A stretch of DNA of 8,129 nucleotides from an uncultured Oscillospiraceae bacterium. GTDB taxonomy: Bacteria > Bacillota > Clostridia > Oscillospirales > Ruminococcaceae. Shown piece after piece: positions 1-6,535 of the stretch. Made by a program: the position numbers and the translations under genes. Position 1 is the stretch's first letter. Every line of letters begins with the position of its first letter. The notes beneath the pieces are model-generated. The model was given only the letters and a program-made list of their open reading frames with translations. It had not been told where the DNA came from and searched no databases. The stretch covers positions 1 to 8,129 of the forward strand of contig CATXYA010000056.1 of the NCBI GenBank assembly GCA_958403605.1, read 5' to 3'.

Positions 1-4
1 AAGA

Positions 5-41
5 ACCGTCTGGGATCTTTGGTCCCGGACGGTACTTTTTT
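5..41 (+). terminator. Rho-independent terminator of an upstream + strand gene outside the window
   Basis: The arms at 5-17 and 21-33 form a 13-pair stem, with T11-G27 and T16-G22 as wobbles, closed by a TTT loop. A run of six T follows at 36-41. The T-run is only on the + strand side, so this terminates rightward transcription from a gene left of the window and does not serve asrC. Confidence 0.8.
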
Positions 42-57
42 GTCTTCGGTCTGTTTC

Positions 58-89
58 AAAAAGCCCCGGGATATTCCCCGGGGCTTTTT
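58..89 (-). terminator. Bidirectional terminator at the end of the asr operon
   Basis: GCCCCGGG (63-70) pairs with CCCGGGGC (77-84), and the stem extends through A5 (58-62) against T5 (85-89). Read on the minus strand it is a GC-rich hairpin followed by a T-run, about 8 nt past the asrC stop codon. Because it is symmetric, it can also act as a second stop for rightward transcripts that pass the terminator at 5-41. Confidence 0.85.
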
Positions 90-96
90 CTCTGTT

Positions 97-1170
97 TTAT
101 CCCTGTTGGGACGGGCCCGCGCTGTGGTGCATCGCCCGAGGCTTGACGTTGAAATTGGAGCGGCACTCCGTCTCGTGCCAGAAGATATCCTCCGCCAACA
201 GGCACTCGGGGTTCAGGGGTACCCCTTCCAGGATCAATTCCTTGAACTTTTTGTACCCCGCCCGGTCGATGAGGTGGCCGCCGTGCAGGTATTCCGGCTT
301 GTAGTCCATGACCCAGGCGGAAAAGTTCTGCCAGTTTTTCAGCACGCCGAGCACCACGTCCTCCGTGGCCCAGTTCAAAAACATTTTACCGGTGCGCGGC
401 GTTTGGCGGCCCGTGCGGCCTCCCAGGATCACGCGGTAGAATTTCGTCTCCTGGCGCGTCCACGCGCTGGCCGGACAGGCCCGGACACATTCGCCGCAGC
501 CCACGCAGCAGCAGGGGTCCTTCTCGATCTTACCGGTTTCCTGGTTCAGAGACAGGACGCGGGTGGCGCCGTGCTCGCAGGCCGTCACACAGGCGCCGCA
601 GCCGATGCAGCGCTCGGGGTGATACGTCATGCGGGCCACGCCGATGATGCCGAAATCGCACAGGTGGGCCTTGTTGCAGTCGTTGGGGCAGCCGGCGATG
701 TTGATCTTGATGTGGTAGTGGCTGGGGAAGATGATCGGCTCGATCTTGCGCGCCAGCTCAAAGGTGTTGCAGTTACCGCAGATGCAGTGGTAATTGCCCA
801 CGCAGGCGGTGATGTTGCGCGCGCCGATGGTGGGGTATCCGCTTTGCGGGTCCCATTCCTGCGGCGCGTGCGCCACCGTGTCCATATCGACCTCACACAG
901 TTCGGCGTCCACTTCCTTGATGTAGGTCTCCAGGTACGCGTTGACCGCGGGGATGTTTTCGTATTTGATGCCGGTGATGTCAAAGGTCTGGCGCGTCCCA
1001 AAATGGAAATTGCCGTCGCCCCAGGTCTTGGCGATCTGTTCGATCACCGCGAGGTACTTGGCGTCGATAAAGCCGCCCGGCACCCGCATTTGCAGCATGA
1101 ATTCCCCGGGCACCTTGGACTGGCGGAAGCAATTCAGCCGCACTTTTTTGACATTGATGTCTTGATTCAT
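97..1170 (-). CDS. asrC: Anaerobic sulfite reductase subunit C (siroheme/4Fe-4S catalytic subunit)
   Basis: This 357-aa protein is the catalytic subunit of the cytoplasmic AsrABC sulfite reductase, which reduces sulfite to sulfide with six electrons. An N-terminal sulfite/nitrite reductase ferredoxin-like half (about 1-110) precedes the siroheme-[4Fe-4S] signature: C123-x5-C129 and, after a gap, C161-x3-C165. Two ferredoxin-type [4Fe-4S] motifs are inserted after it: C188-x2-C191-x2-C194-x3-C198 and C222-x2-C225-x2-C228-x3-C232-P. This inserted ferredoxin module is typical of AsrC, and the length is slightly above the roughly 337 aa of the Salmonella protein. The start is ATG at 1170, because AGGAG at 1179-1183 lies 8 nt upstream and the conserved sequence begins with MNQDINVKK. 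A longer in-frame extension to 1272 runs through the asrB 3' end and is unsupported. It is the last gene of asrABC, 14 bp after asrB. Confidence 0.95.
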   Translation of the reverse strand: MNQDINVKKVRLNCFRQSKVPGEFMLQMRVPGGFIDAKYLAVIEQIAKTWGDGNFHFGTRQTFDITGIKYENIPAVNAYLETYIKEVDAELCEVDMDTVAHAPQEWDPQSGYPTIGARNITACVGNYHCICGNCNTFELARKIEPIIFPSHYHIKINIAGCPNDCNKAHLCDFGIIGVARMTYHPERCIGCGACVTACEHGATRVLSLNQETGKIEKDPCCCVGCGECVRACPASAWTRQETKFYRVILGGRTGRQTPRTGKMFLNWATEDVVLGVLKNWQNFSAWVMDYKPEYLHGGHLIDRAGYKKFKELILEGVPLNPECLLAEDIFWHETECRSNFNVKPRAMHHSAGPSQQG

Positions 1171-1184
1171 CTCGTTTGCTCCTT

Positions 1185-1976
1185 TCAGTCCACCAGGCCG
1201 CGCGCCACAGTGTAGGGAAACACCGGGCCGTCCAGGCACACATAGACCTCGTCGATGCGGCAATGGCCGCATTTGCCCACCGCGCAGGACATCTTGCGCT
1301 CAAAGCTCATCCATAGCTTCTCAGGATCGGCGCCGCACTTGAGCAGCTCCAGCCCGGTAAACTTCATCATGGGCGGCGGCCCCACCACCAGCACGGCATA
1401 GCTGCCGTCAAAGGAGGCGAAGGGCAGCTCTTTGACAAACTCGGTGACAAAGCCGGTGCGCCAGCCCTCCTTGTGGTCGGTGTCCAGCGCATAGATGGTA
1501 TGGAACGTGTTTTGCCATTGCTCCAATTCGCTGCGGAAGACGATGCCCTCCTCATTTTTGAAGCCGCAGATCAGATGGACGTCCGCCACGGGCTCTTTTC
1601 CCTCGGCACAGGCCCGCAGCAACGAGCGCACGGGCGCCAGCCCGGTGCCGCCGGTGATGACGACCAGGTGCTTGCCCCGCAGCTGCTCCACCGGCCAGCC
1701 CTTGCCGTAGGGCCCCCGCAGGAAGAGCAGGTCGCCCGCCTGCTTTTCAAAGATCACATTCGTCACTTTGCCCACGCTGCGGATAGTGAACTCCAGCCAG
1801 CCCTCCCCTTGTGCGGAGACGGAGATGGGCGCCTCCCCCACCTTGGGGAGCGACAGCTGCATAAACTGCCCGTGCTGGGGAGCCGCGTCGCTGGCCACGC
1901 GGAAGGTCCATTCGTGAGCGCTCTCTTTTTTGACGCTGAGGATCTCACAGGGCTGCGGCTGAACGGGATTCAACAT
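1185..1976 (-). CDS. asrB: Anaerobic sulfite reductase subunit B (FAD/NAD(P)H oxidoreductase)
   Basis: This 263-aa flavoprotein accepts electrons from NAD(P)H and passes them to AsrA and AsrC. It has the ferredoxin-NADP reductase fold. The FAD-binding barrel covers about 1-100, with GQFMQLSLP and PISVS where FNR proteins usually have RxYS. The nucleotide-binding half includes GGTGLAPVRSLL (109-120) and VVGPPPMM (197-204). A C-terminal [2Fe-2S] site follows as C231-x4-C236-x2-C239-x7-C247, like PyrK and other AsrB proteins. The length matches the family (about 270 aa). The start is taken as ATG at 1976, because AGGAGG (1986-1991) is then 9 nt upstream. An in-frame GTG at 1985 touches the AGGAGG with no spacer and is unlikely. 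The start lies 1 bp after the asrA stop, which suggests translational coupling. Confidence 0.95.
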   Translation of the reverse strand: MLNPVQPQPCEILSVKKESAHEWTFRVASDAAPQHGQFMQLSLPKVGEAPISVSAQGEGWLEFTIRSVGKVTNVIFEKQAGDLLFLRGPYGKGWPVEQLRGKHLVVITGGTGLAPVRSLLRACAEGKEPVADVHLICGFKNEEGIVFRSELEQWQNTFHTIYALDTDHKEGWRTGFVTEFVKELPFASFDGSYAVLVVGPPPMMKFTGLELLKCGADPEKLWMSFERKMSCAVGKCGHCRIDEVYVCLDGPVFPYTVARGLVD

Positions 1977-1977
1977 G

Positions 1978-3024
1978 TCACTCACCCTCCTTTTGGGCCA
2001 TTTCGGCCTTGATCTCGCGCACGGCGGCGCTGACCTTGTTGACGGTCGCGGAGATGGAGATCAGCTCCGGGCAGCGGCCCGTACAGCGGCCGCAGCCCAC
2101 GCACATGTGGCTGTCCCCAAACCGCGCCTTATAATCGTGGAACTTATGCAGCACCTTAAAGCGCATCCGGTCCCCGGCGGTGGCGCGGAACTCCCGCTGC
2201 CCGGCCATCTGGTCGAACCCCGCGATCTGGCAGGAGGCCGTCACGCGGCGCCGCTCGCCCACCTCCGGGTTGTCGCCGTAGCAGATGTCACGCGTGGTGA
2301 AGCAGGTGCAGGTGGAGCAGGCCACCGTGCAGCTGCCGCAGGAGATGCAGCGCGCGTTGAACTCCTTCCACATGGGATGCTTTTTCAGCGCCAGGCGCAC
2401 CGCCTTGTCCGAGAGGTCGGGCACCTCGACCTGCAGCTCGTTTTCCTCCACAAAGGACGGTGTGTACTCCGTCTGGGGCATACCGGAAAAATAGGGGGCC
2501 AGCGTTTCGTCCGTCACCTGCACCGCCATGCCGTCCGGGGAAAACCTGAGCGCCAGGGCGTAATCGTCCGTCCTGTTGGTGCCCATGGAGACACAAAAGC
2601 AGGTGTCGTCCCCGCCGCCGCACTCCATGAGGGCAAATTTCACCTTGTCGCGCATGCGGGTATAATAAAAGTCGTCATAGCCGCCGTTGCCCGCGTAGAC
2701 CTTGGCCTGGATGTGCTGGGCGTTGATGTCGCAGGGGCGGGCCAGCAGCAGGATCGGCTTCGTAGGGCCTTTGCTGGCCCGGTACTCGTCCTCGGTAAAA
2801 TAGAAGATGGCCTGCTGGATGGGCGTCAGCACCTCCTTCGCCGGATAATCCGACTTTACGTCCCACACGATCTCGTCAAAGCGCTCCACCTCGGCGTAGC
2901 GGATGACGTCCGTATCGGAATAACGTCCCTGCTTGGGAAAGCGCTTGGGCGCGTAAATGCGGTAGTTTTTGCGCAGTTCACACAGGACCTCGTCGGCCTG
3001 GGCGGCGCTGAGTAAGTAGCCCAT
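1978..3024 (-). CDS. asrA: Anaerobic sulfite reductase subunit A (electron-transfer 4Fe-4S subunit)
   Basis: This 348-aa iron-sulfur subunit relays electrons between the AsrB flavin and the AsrC siroheme. The N-terminal ~215 residues are the AsrA/hydrogenase-beta-like region and carry LARPCDI (94-100) and CFCVSMG (142-148). The C-terminal region has two [4Fe-4S] ferredoxin motifs: C226-x2-C229-x2-C232-x3-C236 and C308-x2-C311-x2-C314-x3-C318-P. A further CSTCTC run lies at 236-241. The length is essentially that of Salmonella AsrA (347 aa). The start is ATG at 3024: GGAGG at 3033-3037 sits 8 nt upstream. An in-frame TTG at 3039 overlaps that ribosome binding site and is rejected. It is the first gene of the operon, about 50 nt below the predicted promoter. 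Confidence 0.95.
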   Translation of the reverse strand: MGYLLSAAQADEVLCELRKNYRIYAPKRFPKQGRYSDTDVIRYAEVERFDEIVWDVKSDYPAKEVLTPIQQAIFYFTEDEYRASKGPTKPILLLARPCDINAQHIQAKVYAGNGGYDDFYYTRMRDKVKFALMECGGGDDTCFCVSMGTNRTDDYALALRFSPDGMAVQVTDETLAPYFSGMPQTEYTPSFVEENELQVEVPDLSDKAVRLALKKHPMWKEFNARCISCGSCTVACSTCTCFTTRDICYGDNPEVGERRRVTASCQIAGFDQMAGQREFRATAGDRMRFKVLHKFHDYKARFGDSHMCVGCGRCTGRCPELISISATVNKVSAAVREIKAEMAQKEGE

Positions 3025-3080
3025 CCTGCAAACCTCCAATACAATACTTTTCGGCGGCGTTTCGTTTGCCGCTCAATTTG

Positions 3081-3110
3081 ATTCTAGCACAGAGTTTTCC
3101 CGGTTGAAAA
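3081..3110 (-). promoter_or_regulatory. Predicted promoter of asrABC
   Basis: On the minus strand the -10 is TAGAAT (3081-3086) with an extended TGC directly upstream (3087-3089). After an 18-nt spacer the -35 is TTTTCA (3105-3110), which matches 4 of 6 consensus positions. Transcription would start near 3074, giving a leader of about 50 nt. The inverted repeat TTTTC-N6-GAAAA (3095-3110) overlaps the spacer and -35, and could be an operator. That last point is weak because the arms are only 5 bp. Confidence 0.5.
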
Positions 3111-3156
3111 TGATAGTTTTTTATGGATCGATCAATATTTCTAATGGTTCTCTCCA

Positions 3157-3174
3157 AAAAGGCGGTCGCCTTTT
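3157..3174. promoter_or_regulatory. Palindrome between divergent promoters, candidate operator
   Basis: AAAAGGCG and CGCCTTTT form a perfect 8-bp inverted repeat around a central GT. It lies about 25 bp upstream of the rightward -35 and about 47 bp upstream of the leftward -35. That is a suitable place for a dimeric regulator acting on both operons. It does not match any operator consensus I recognise (it is not Rex- or FNR-like). A short leftover terminator hairpin with T4 is the alternative reading. Confidence 0.35.
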
Positions 3175-3198
3175 CTCCCCTCTTGCCGGATTTTGTGG

Positions 3199-3227
3199 TT
3201 GACCGCCCATTCTTCCTATATTATAAT
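3199..3227 (+). promoter_or_regulatory. Predicted promoter of the hydrogenase/phosphatase operon
   Basis: TTGACC (3199-3204, 5 of 6 consensus), an exact 17-nt spacer and TATAAT (3222-3227, 6 of 6) form a near-consensus housekeeping-sigma promoter. Initiation would fall near 3234, leaving a leader of about 47 nt. The leader contains the short inverted repeat TCAAAATTTGA (3250-3260). The weak ribosome binding site GGGTGG (3266-3271) could itself fold as GGGT-GGT-ACCC (3266-3276). Confidence 0.8.
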
Positions 3228-3280
3228 TTATGTAATTGGGGCAGCGGCCTCAAAATTTGAAATACGGGTGGTACCCTATC

Positions 3281-3529
3281 ATGAACATCTGCGTCTGCGT
3301 CGGCTCTTCCTGCCATTTGAAAGGTTCTTACAACGTCATCCAGCGGATGAAGCAAGCGCTGGAGGAAAACGGGCTGAACAATCAGGTGAATCTCTCCGCC
3401 GCCTTCTGCCTGGGCAAATGTGAGCACGGCGTCACCATCAAGATCGACGGTGAGCTGATCACCGGGGTGAACGAGGACAATTTTGACGCGCTGTTCCAGG
3501 AGAAGGTGCTTGGGGGCAAGCTGGAATGA
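3281..3529 (+). CDS. Thioredoxin-like [2Fe-2S] ferredoxin (NuoE/HydC C-terminal type)
   Basis: This 82-aa protein is a single thioredoxin-like [2Fe-2S] domain, the small electron carrier fold found in NuoE and HydC/HymA subunits. The cluster ligands are C6-x4-C11 (CVGSSC) and C43-x3-C47 (CLGKC), in the expected C-x4-C...C-x3-C pattern. GVTIKIDGE (50-58) forms the usual strand-turn after the second pair. It lacks the N-terminal helical domain of full NuoE. ATG at 3281 is chosen: the upstream in-frame TTG at 3236 would sit at the predicted transcription start. The ribosome binding site is weak (GGGTGG, 9 nt upstream). Its TGA overlaps the ATG of the next gene (ATGA, 3526-3529), so the two are probably translationally coupled. 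A likely role is electron exchange with the H-cluster protein, which is inference from context. Confidence 0.88.
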   Translation: MNICVCVGSSCHLKGSYNVIQRMKQALEENGLNNQVNLSAAFCLGKCEHGVTIKIDGELITGVNEDNFDALFQEKVLGGKLE

Positions 3530-5196
3530 ACAAATTTCTACAGCTGAAAAAAGCCAACTGCAAAAACTGCTATAAATGCATCCGCAACTGCCCGGTGAAG
3601 AGCATCCGCTTCTCCGAGGGCCAGGCCAACATCATCGCGGACGACTGCATCCTGTGTGACCGCTGCTTTGTCAACTGCCCGCAGGACGCCAAGGAGGTGC
3701 GGCAGGACACGCCGCGCGTCAAGGAGCTGCTGGCCGCCGGGCGGCGCGTGGTGGCCAGCGTGGCCCCCTCCTTCATCGCCGAATTCCCCACCGTGGACTT
3801 TGGGGCGCTGCGCACGGCCCTGCTGCGGCTGGGCTTTGCCGACGCCCAGGAGACGGCCGTGGGCGCGCAGATCGTAGCCAAGGAATACGAGCGCATGATC
3901 CGCAGCGGCAAGCATGACGTCATCATCTCCTCCTGCTGCCACAGCGTCAATGCGCTGATCCAAAAATACCATCCCCTGGCCCTGTCCAGCCTGGCGCCGG
4001 TGCTGTCCCCCATGCTGGCGCACTGCCAGCTCATCAAGGAACAGCAGCCCGGGGCGGCCACCGTGTTCATCGGCCCCTGCATCTCCAAAAAAGAGGAGGC
4101 CGAGCTGTACGGCGGCCTGTGCGACGTGGTGTTGACCTTTGAGGAATTAGAGGCCTGGCTGGAAGAGGCGGGCGTGGCGCTGGAGCGCGGCGCAGCCCCG
4201 GCCGGCGAAGGCAAGCGCGCGCGCTTTTTCCCCATCACCGGCGGCGTCATCCGCACCATGGACACCGCGGACACCGATTACACCTACCTCTCGGTGGACG
4301 GCGTGCAGAACTGCAGCGCCGCGCTGAAAGAGATCGAGGCGGGCAACCTGCACCCCTGCTTCATTGAGATGAACGCCTGCGAGGGCGCCTGTGTCAACGG
4401 CCCCGGCATCCGCCACCACCACGCCTCCGTTTTGGGCGGCGAGGTGAAGGTGCTGAATTTCGCCGGACGCGACGAGTACGACGTCCCCCAGCCGCAGGAC
4501 CTGGCGAAGCACATGCCCTACCTGGGCACCCATGACCAGATCCCCGGTGAGGCCACCATCCGCGAGATTTTGGCCAAGATCGGCAAGACCAGCCCCGAGC
4601 AGGAGCTGAACTGTGGCAGCTGCGGCTACCCCACCTGCCGGGACAAGGCCATCGCCGTATATCAGGGCAAGGCCGACCTGTCCATGTGCCTGCCTTACTT
4701 AAAGGAGCGCGCCGAGACGTTTTCCGGCTATGTCATCAACAACACGCCCAACGCCATTTTTGTGCTGGATGAAGCGCTTTGCGTGCAGCAGATCAACAAG
4801 GCCGCGTGCACGCTGTTCAACCTGCAGGGCCCGCAGGATATTCTGGGCTGCCCCATCGTGCGCGTGCTGAACCCGGTGGATTACCTGGGCGTCATCAGCA
4901 GCGGCGTGCCCGTGCGCGACAAAAAGCATTACCTGGCCGAGTACGATAAGTATGTGGAAGAGAGCATCGTCTATGATAAAGAATATCATATCGTGTTCAG
5001 CATTATGCGCGATATCACCGAGGAGGAGCACCAGCGTGCCGAGCGCGCCGAGCTGTGCAGCCGCACGGCCGAGGTGACGAATTCCGTCATCGAAAAGCAG
5101 ATGCGCGTGGTGCAGGAGATCGCCTCCCTGCTGGGCGAGACCACCGCCGAGACGAAGGTCGCCCTCACCAAGCTGAAGGACGCCATGGGGGAATAA
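3526..5196 (+). CDS. PAS-containing [FeFe]-hydrogenase, putative sensory (group C/HydS-like)
   Basis: This 556-aa protein has two N-terminal [4Fe-4S] motifs (C12/C15/C18/C22-P and C41/C44/C47/C51-P). An H-cluster domain with variant signatures follows: L1 SSCCHS (C137, C138), L2 GPCISKKEE (C185) and L3 EMNACEGAC (C285, C289). All four H-cluster cysteines are kept, plus the proton-relay cysteine. Next come a CoFeSP-like [4Fe-4S] module (C363-x2-C366-x4-C371...C388), a PAS domain (about 398-498, ending IMRDITEEE) and a helical C-terminus (about 500-556). Known PAS-bearing [FeFe]-hydrogenases are regarded as H2 or redox sensors, not bulk catalysts. The PAS and tail suggest signalling to the phosphatase encoded 6 bp downstream. 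The start ATG overlaps the preceding stop, and GGGGG (3512-3516) is the likely ribosome binding site. Names used elsewhere include HydS and HfsB. Low catalytic activity and sensing are inferred. Confidence 0.92.
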   Translation: MNKFLQLKKANCKNCYKCIRNCPVKSIRFSEGQANIIADDCILCDRCFVNCPQDAKEVRQDTPRVKELLAAGRRVVASVAPSFIAEFPTVDFGALRTALLRLGFADAQETAVGAQIVAKEYERMIRSGKHDVIISSCCHSVNALIQKYHPLALSSLAPVLSPMLAHCQLIKEQQPGAATVFIGPCISKKEEAELYGGLCDVVLTFEELEAWLEEAGVALERGAAPAGEGKRARFFPITGGVIRTMDTADTDYTYLSVDGVQNCSAALKEIEAGNLHPCFIEMNACEGACVNGPGIRHHHASVLGGEVKVLNFAGRDEYDVPQPQDLAKHMPYLGTHDQIPGEATIREILAKIGKTSPEQELNCGSCGYPTCRDKAIAVYQGKADLSMCLPYLKERAETFSGYVINNTPNAIFVLDEALCVQQINKAACTLFNLQGPQDILGCPIVRVLNPVDYLGVISSGVPVRDKKHYLAEYDKYVEESIVYDKEYHIVFSIMRDITEEEHQRAERAELCSRTAEVTNSVIEKQMRVVQEIASLLGETTAETKVALTKLKDAMGE

Positions 5197-5202
5197 GAAC
5201 AC

Positions 5203-6378
5203 ATGAACAATCTTTGGACGGACGCCGGTTACGTCAGCGTGAACCACGTGGGAGAGCAGCTGTGCGGCGACCGGGTGGAAGTGATCGGCGACAGTGAGCA
5301 CGACCTCACCCTGGTGCTGGCCGACGGCCTGGGCAGCGGCGTCAAGGCCAACATTCTCTCCACCCTCACCAGCAAGATCCTGTGCACCATGATGGCCAAC
5401 GGCCTGTCCGTGGAGGAGTGCGTGGACACCATCGTCAAAACGCTGCCTGTGTGCGCGGTGCGCAAGGTGGCTTACTCCACGTTCACCATCATCCAGATCC
5501 GGGACAACGCCGAGGCGGTCCTCATCCAGTTCGACAACCCCAACGTCATTTTGCTGCGCGACGGCAAAAATTACGATTACCCCATCACCAGCCGCGTCAT
5601 CGAGGGCAAGACCATTCTGGAGAGCCGCATCCCCCTGCAGCTGCACGATGTGTTTATCGCCATGAGCGACGGCGCCATTTACGCGGGCGTGGGCAAAAGC
5701 ATGAACTTCGGCTGGCAGCGGGAGAACATCATTAATTACGCCCAGCGGGTGTACGATGACGATCTGTCCGCCAAAATGATGTCTTCCCTGATCGTGGACG
5801 AGTGCAACCGCCTGTATGAAAACGAGCCGGGCGACGACTGTACGGTGGCCGCCGTGCGCGTGCGCCAGCGCGCGCCCGTCAGCCTGCTGATCGGCCCGCC
5901 CGCCGACCCGCGGGATGTCCCCCAAATGATGGCGCTGTTTTTTTCGAAAGAAGGAAAAAAGATCGTCTGCGGCGGCACCACCTCGCAGATCGCCGCCGAG
6001 TATCTGCACCGGCCCGTGGAGACCACCCTCGATTACGGCACCGACCCCGACATCCCCCCCATCGCCCGCATCGAGGGCGTGGACCTGGTGACAGAGGGCG
6101 TCATCACCCTGAGCCGGGTGGTGCAGTACGCCAAGCAGTTCCTCAACAACGAGGACCTGGCAAACCTGTGGAGCCTGCAGACGGACGGGGCCTCTCTCAT
6201 CGCCCAGATGCTGCTGGAATACGCCACGGACGTCAATTTCTTCGTAGGCAAGGCCATCAATCCCGCCCACCAAAACCCCGACCTGCCCATCACCTTCGGC
6301 ATCAAGATCCAGCTGGTGCAGGAGCTGGCGGGCTATCTGGAACAGATGGGCAAACAGGTGAAGCTCAGCTTTTTTTGA
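5203..6378 (+). CDS. SpoIIE/PP2C-family serine/threonine phosphatase with extra C-terminal domain
   Basis: This 391-aa cytoplasmic protein has a SpoIIE-like PPM phosphatase domain at about 1-222. Metal-binding motifs are visible: CGDRVEV (D23), LADGLGSG (D41-G42), MSDGAI (D156-G157) and GDDCT (D211-D212). Such enzymes dephosphorylate serine or threonine, typically on anti-sigma antagonist proteins. The last ~165 residues (225-391) are a separate domain. They open with VSLLIGPPADP and contain GKKIVCGGTTSQIAA, and I cannot name this domain. It has no membrane segment or signal peptide. The start ATG has GGGGGA (5187-5192) 10 nt upstream. The gene is 6 bp after the hydrogenase and is the last of the operon. 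The family is well known beside PAS-type [FeFe]-hydrogenases, which supports a sensor-output pairing. The substrate is not encoded in this window. Confidence 0.9.
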   Translation: MNNLWTDAGYVSVNHVGEQLCGDRVEVIGDSEHDLTLVLADGLGSGVKANILSTLTSKILCTMMANGLSVEECVDTIVKTLPVCAVRKVAYSTFTIIQIRDNAEAVLIQFDNPNVILLRDGKNYDYPITSRVIEGKTILESRIPLQLHDVFIAMSDGAIYAGVGKSMNFGWQRENIINYAQRVYDDDLSAKMMSSLIVDECNRLYENEPGDDCTVAAVRVRQRAPVSLLIGPPADPRDVPQMMALFFSKEGKKIVCGGTTSQIAAEYLHRPVETTLDYGTDPDIPPIARIEGVDLVTEGVITLSRVVQYAKQFLNNEDLANLWSLQTDGASLIAQMLLEYATDVNFFVGKAINPAHQNPDLPITFGIKIQLVQELAGYLEQMGKQVKLSFF

Positions 6379-6393
6379 ATTTTAGTAATAAAA

Positions 6394-6435
6394 GGCGCGC
6401 TGCAAATTGGTTTTTGCAGCGCGCCCTTCTGTTTT
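6394..6435 (+). terminator. Terminator of the hydrogenase/phosphatase operon
   Basis: GGCGCGCTGCAAA (6394-6406) pairs perfectly with TTTGCAGCGCGCC (6413-6425), giving a 13-bp stem with a 6-nt loop. A pyrimidine-rich tail follows (CTTCTG, then T5 at 6432-6436). It lies 15 nt past the phosphatase stop codon and closes the three-gene unit. Confidence 0.88.
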
Positions 6436-6490
6436 TCCGGCGGTACTTTAGGGGCGCAGAGGAAGGCTTTCCGGATTGGCTTCCCGGCCC

Positions 6491-6507
6491 GGCGGCCAAT
6501 GGCCGCC
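6491..6507. repeat. Short GC-rich palindrome in the gene-free stretch
   Basis: GGCGGCC and GGCCGCC form a 7-bp perfect stem around AAT. It sits in a non-coding run between the operon terminator and the inverted repeat pair. There is no T-run, so it is not a terminator. Similar GGCGGCC-type palindromes recur between genes in G+C-rich Clostridia, so it may be a dispersed repeat. Only one copy is visible here. Confidence 0.45.
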
Positions 6508-6535
6508 GCTACGCATAGAAGGGATCGTTTGCGGA

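Noticed and set aside
19..1215. 398-aa open frame on the + strand opposite asrC
   Set aside because: The minus strand holds the intact, motif-complete asrC. The + frame has low-complexity V/A/G/R/H-rich composition with no domain, and it begins inside a terminator hairpin.
1171..1272. Upstream start for asrC inside asrB
   Set aside because: The extension is translated from asrB cysteine-region codons in another frame. AGGAG sits 8 nt before the ATG at 1170.
1975..3015. 346-aa + strand open frame opposite asrA
   Set aside because: It is a shadow of the G+C-rich asrA codons. The composition is rich in G, H, V and R and no motif is present.
3124..3134. FNR-type box at TGGATCGATCA
   Set aside because: The half-sites are separated by 2 nt instead of the 4 nt of TTGAT-N4-ATCAA, and one half is mismatched.
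4699..6273. 524-aa minus-strand open frame spanning the hydrogenase end and phosphatase
   Set aside because: It crosses two genes with clear motifs on the other strand. Its His/Val/Gly/Asp-rich composition is typical of antisense frames in G+C-rich DNA.
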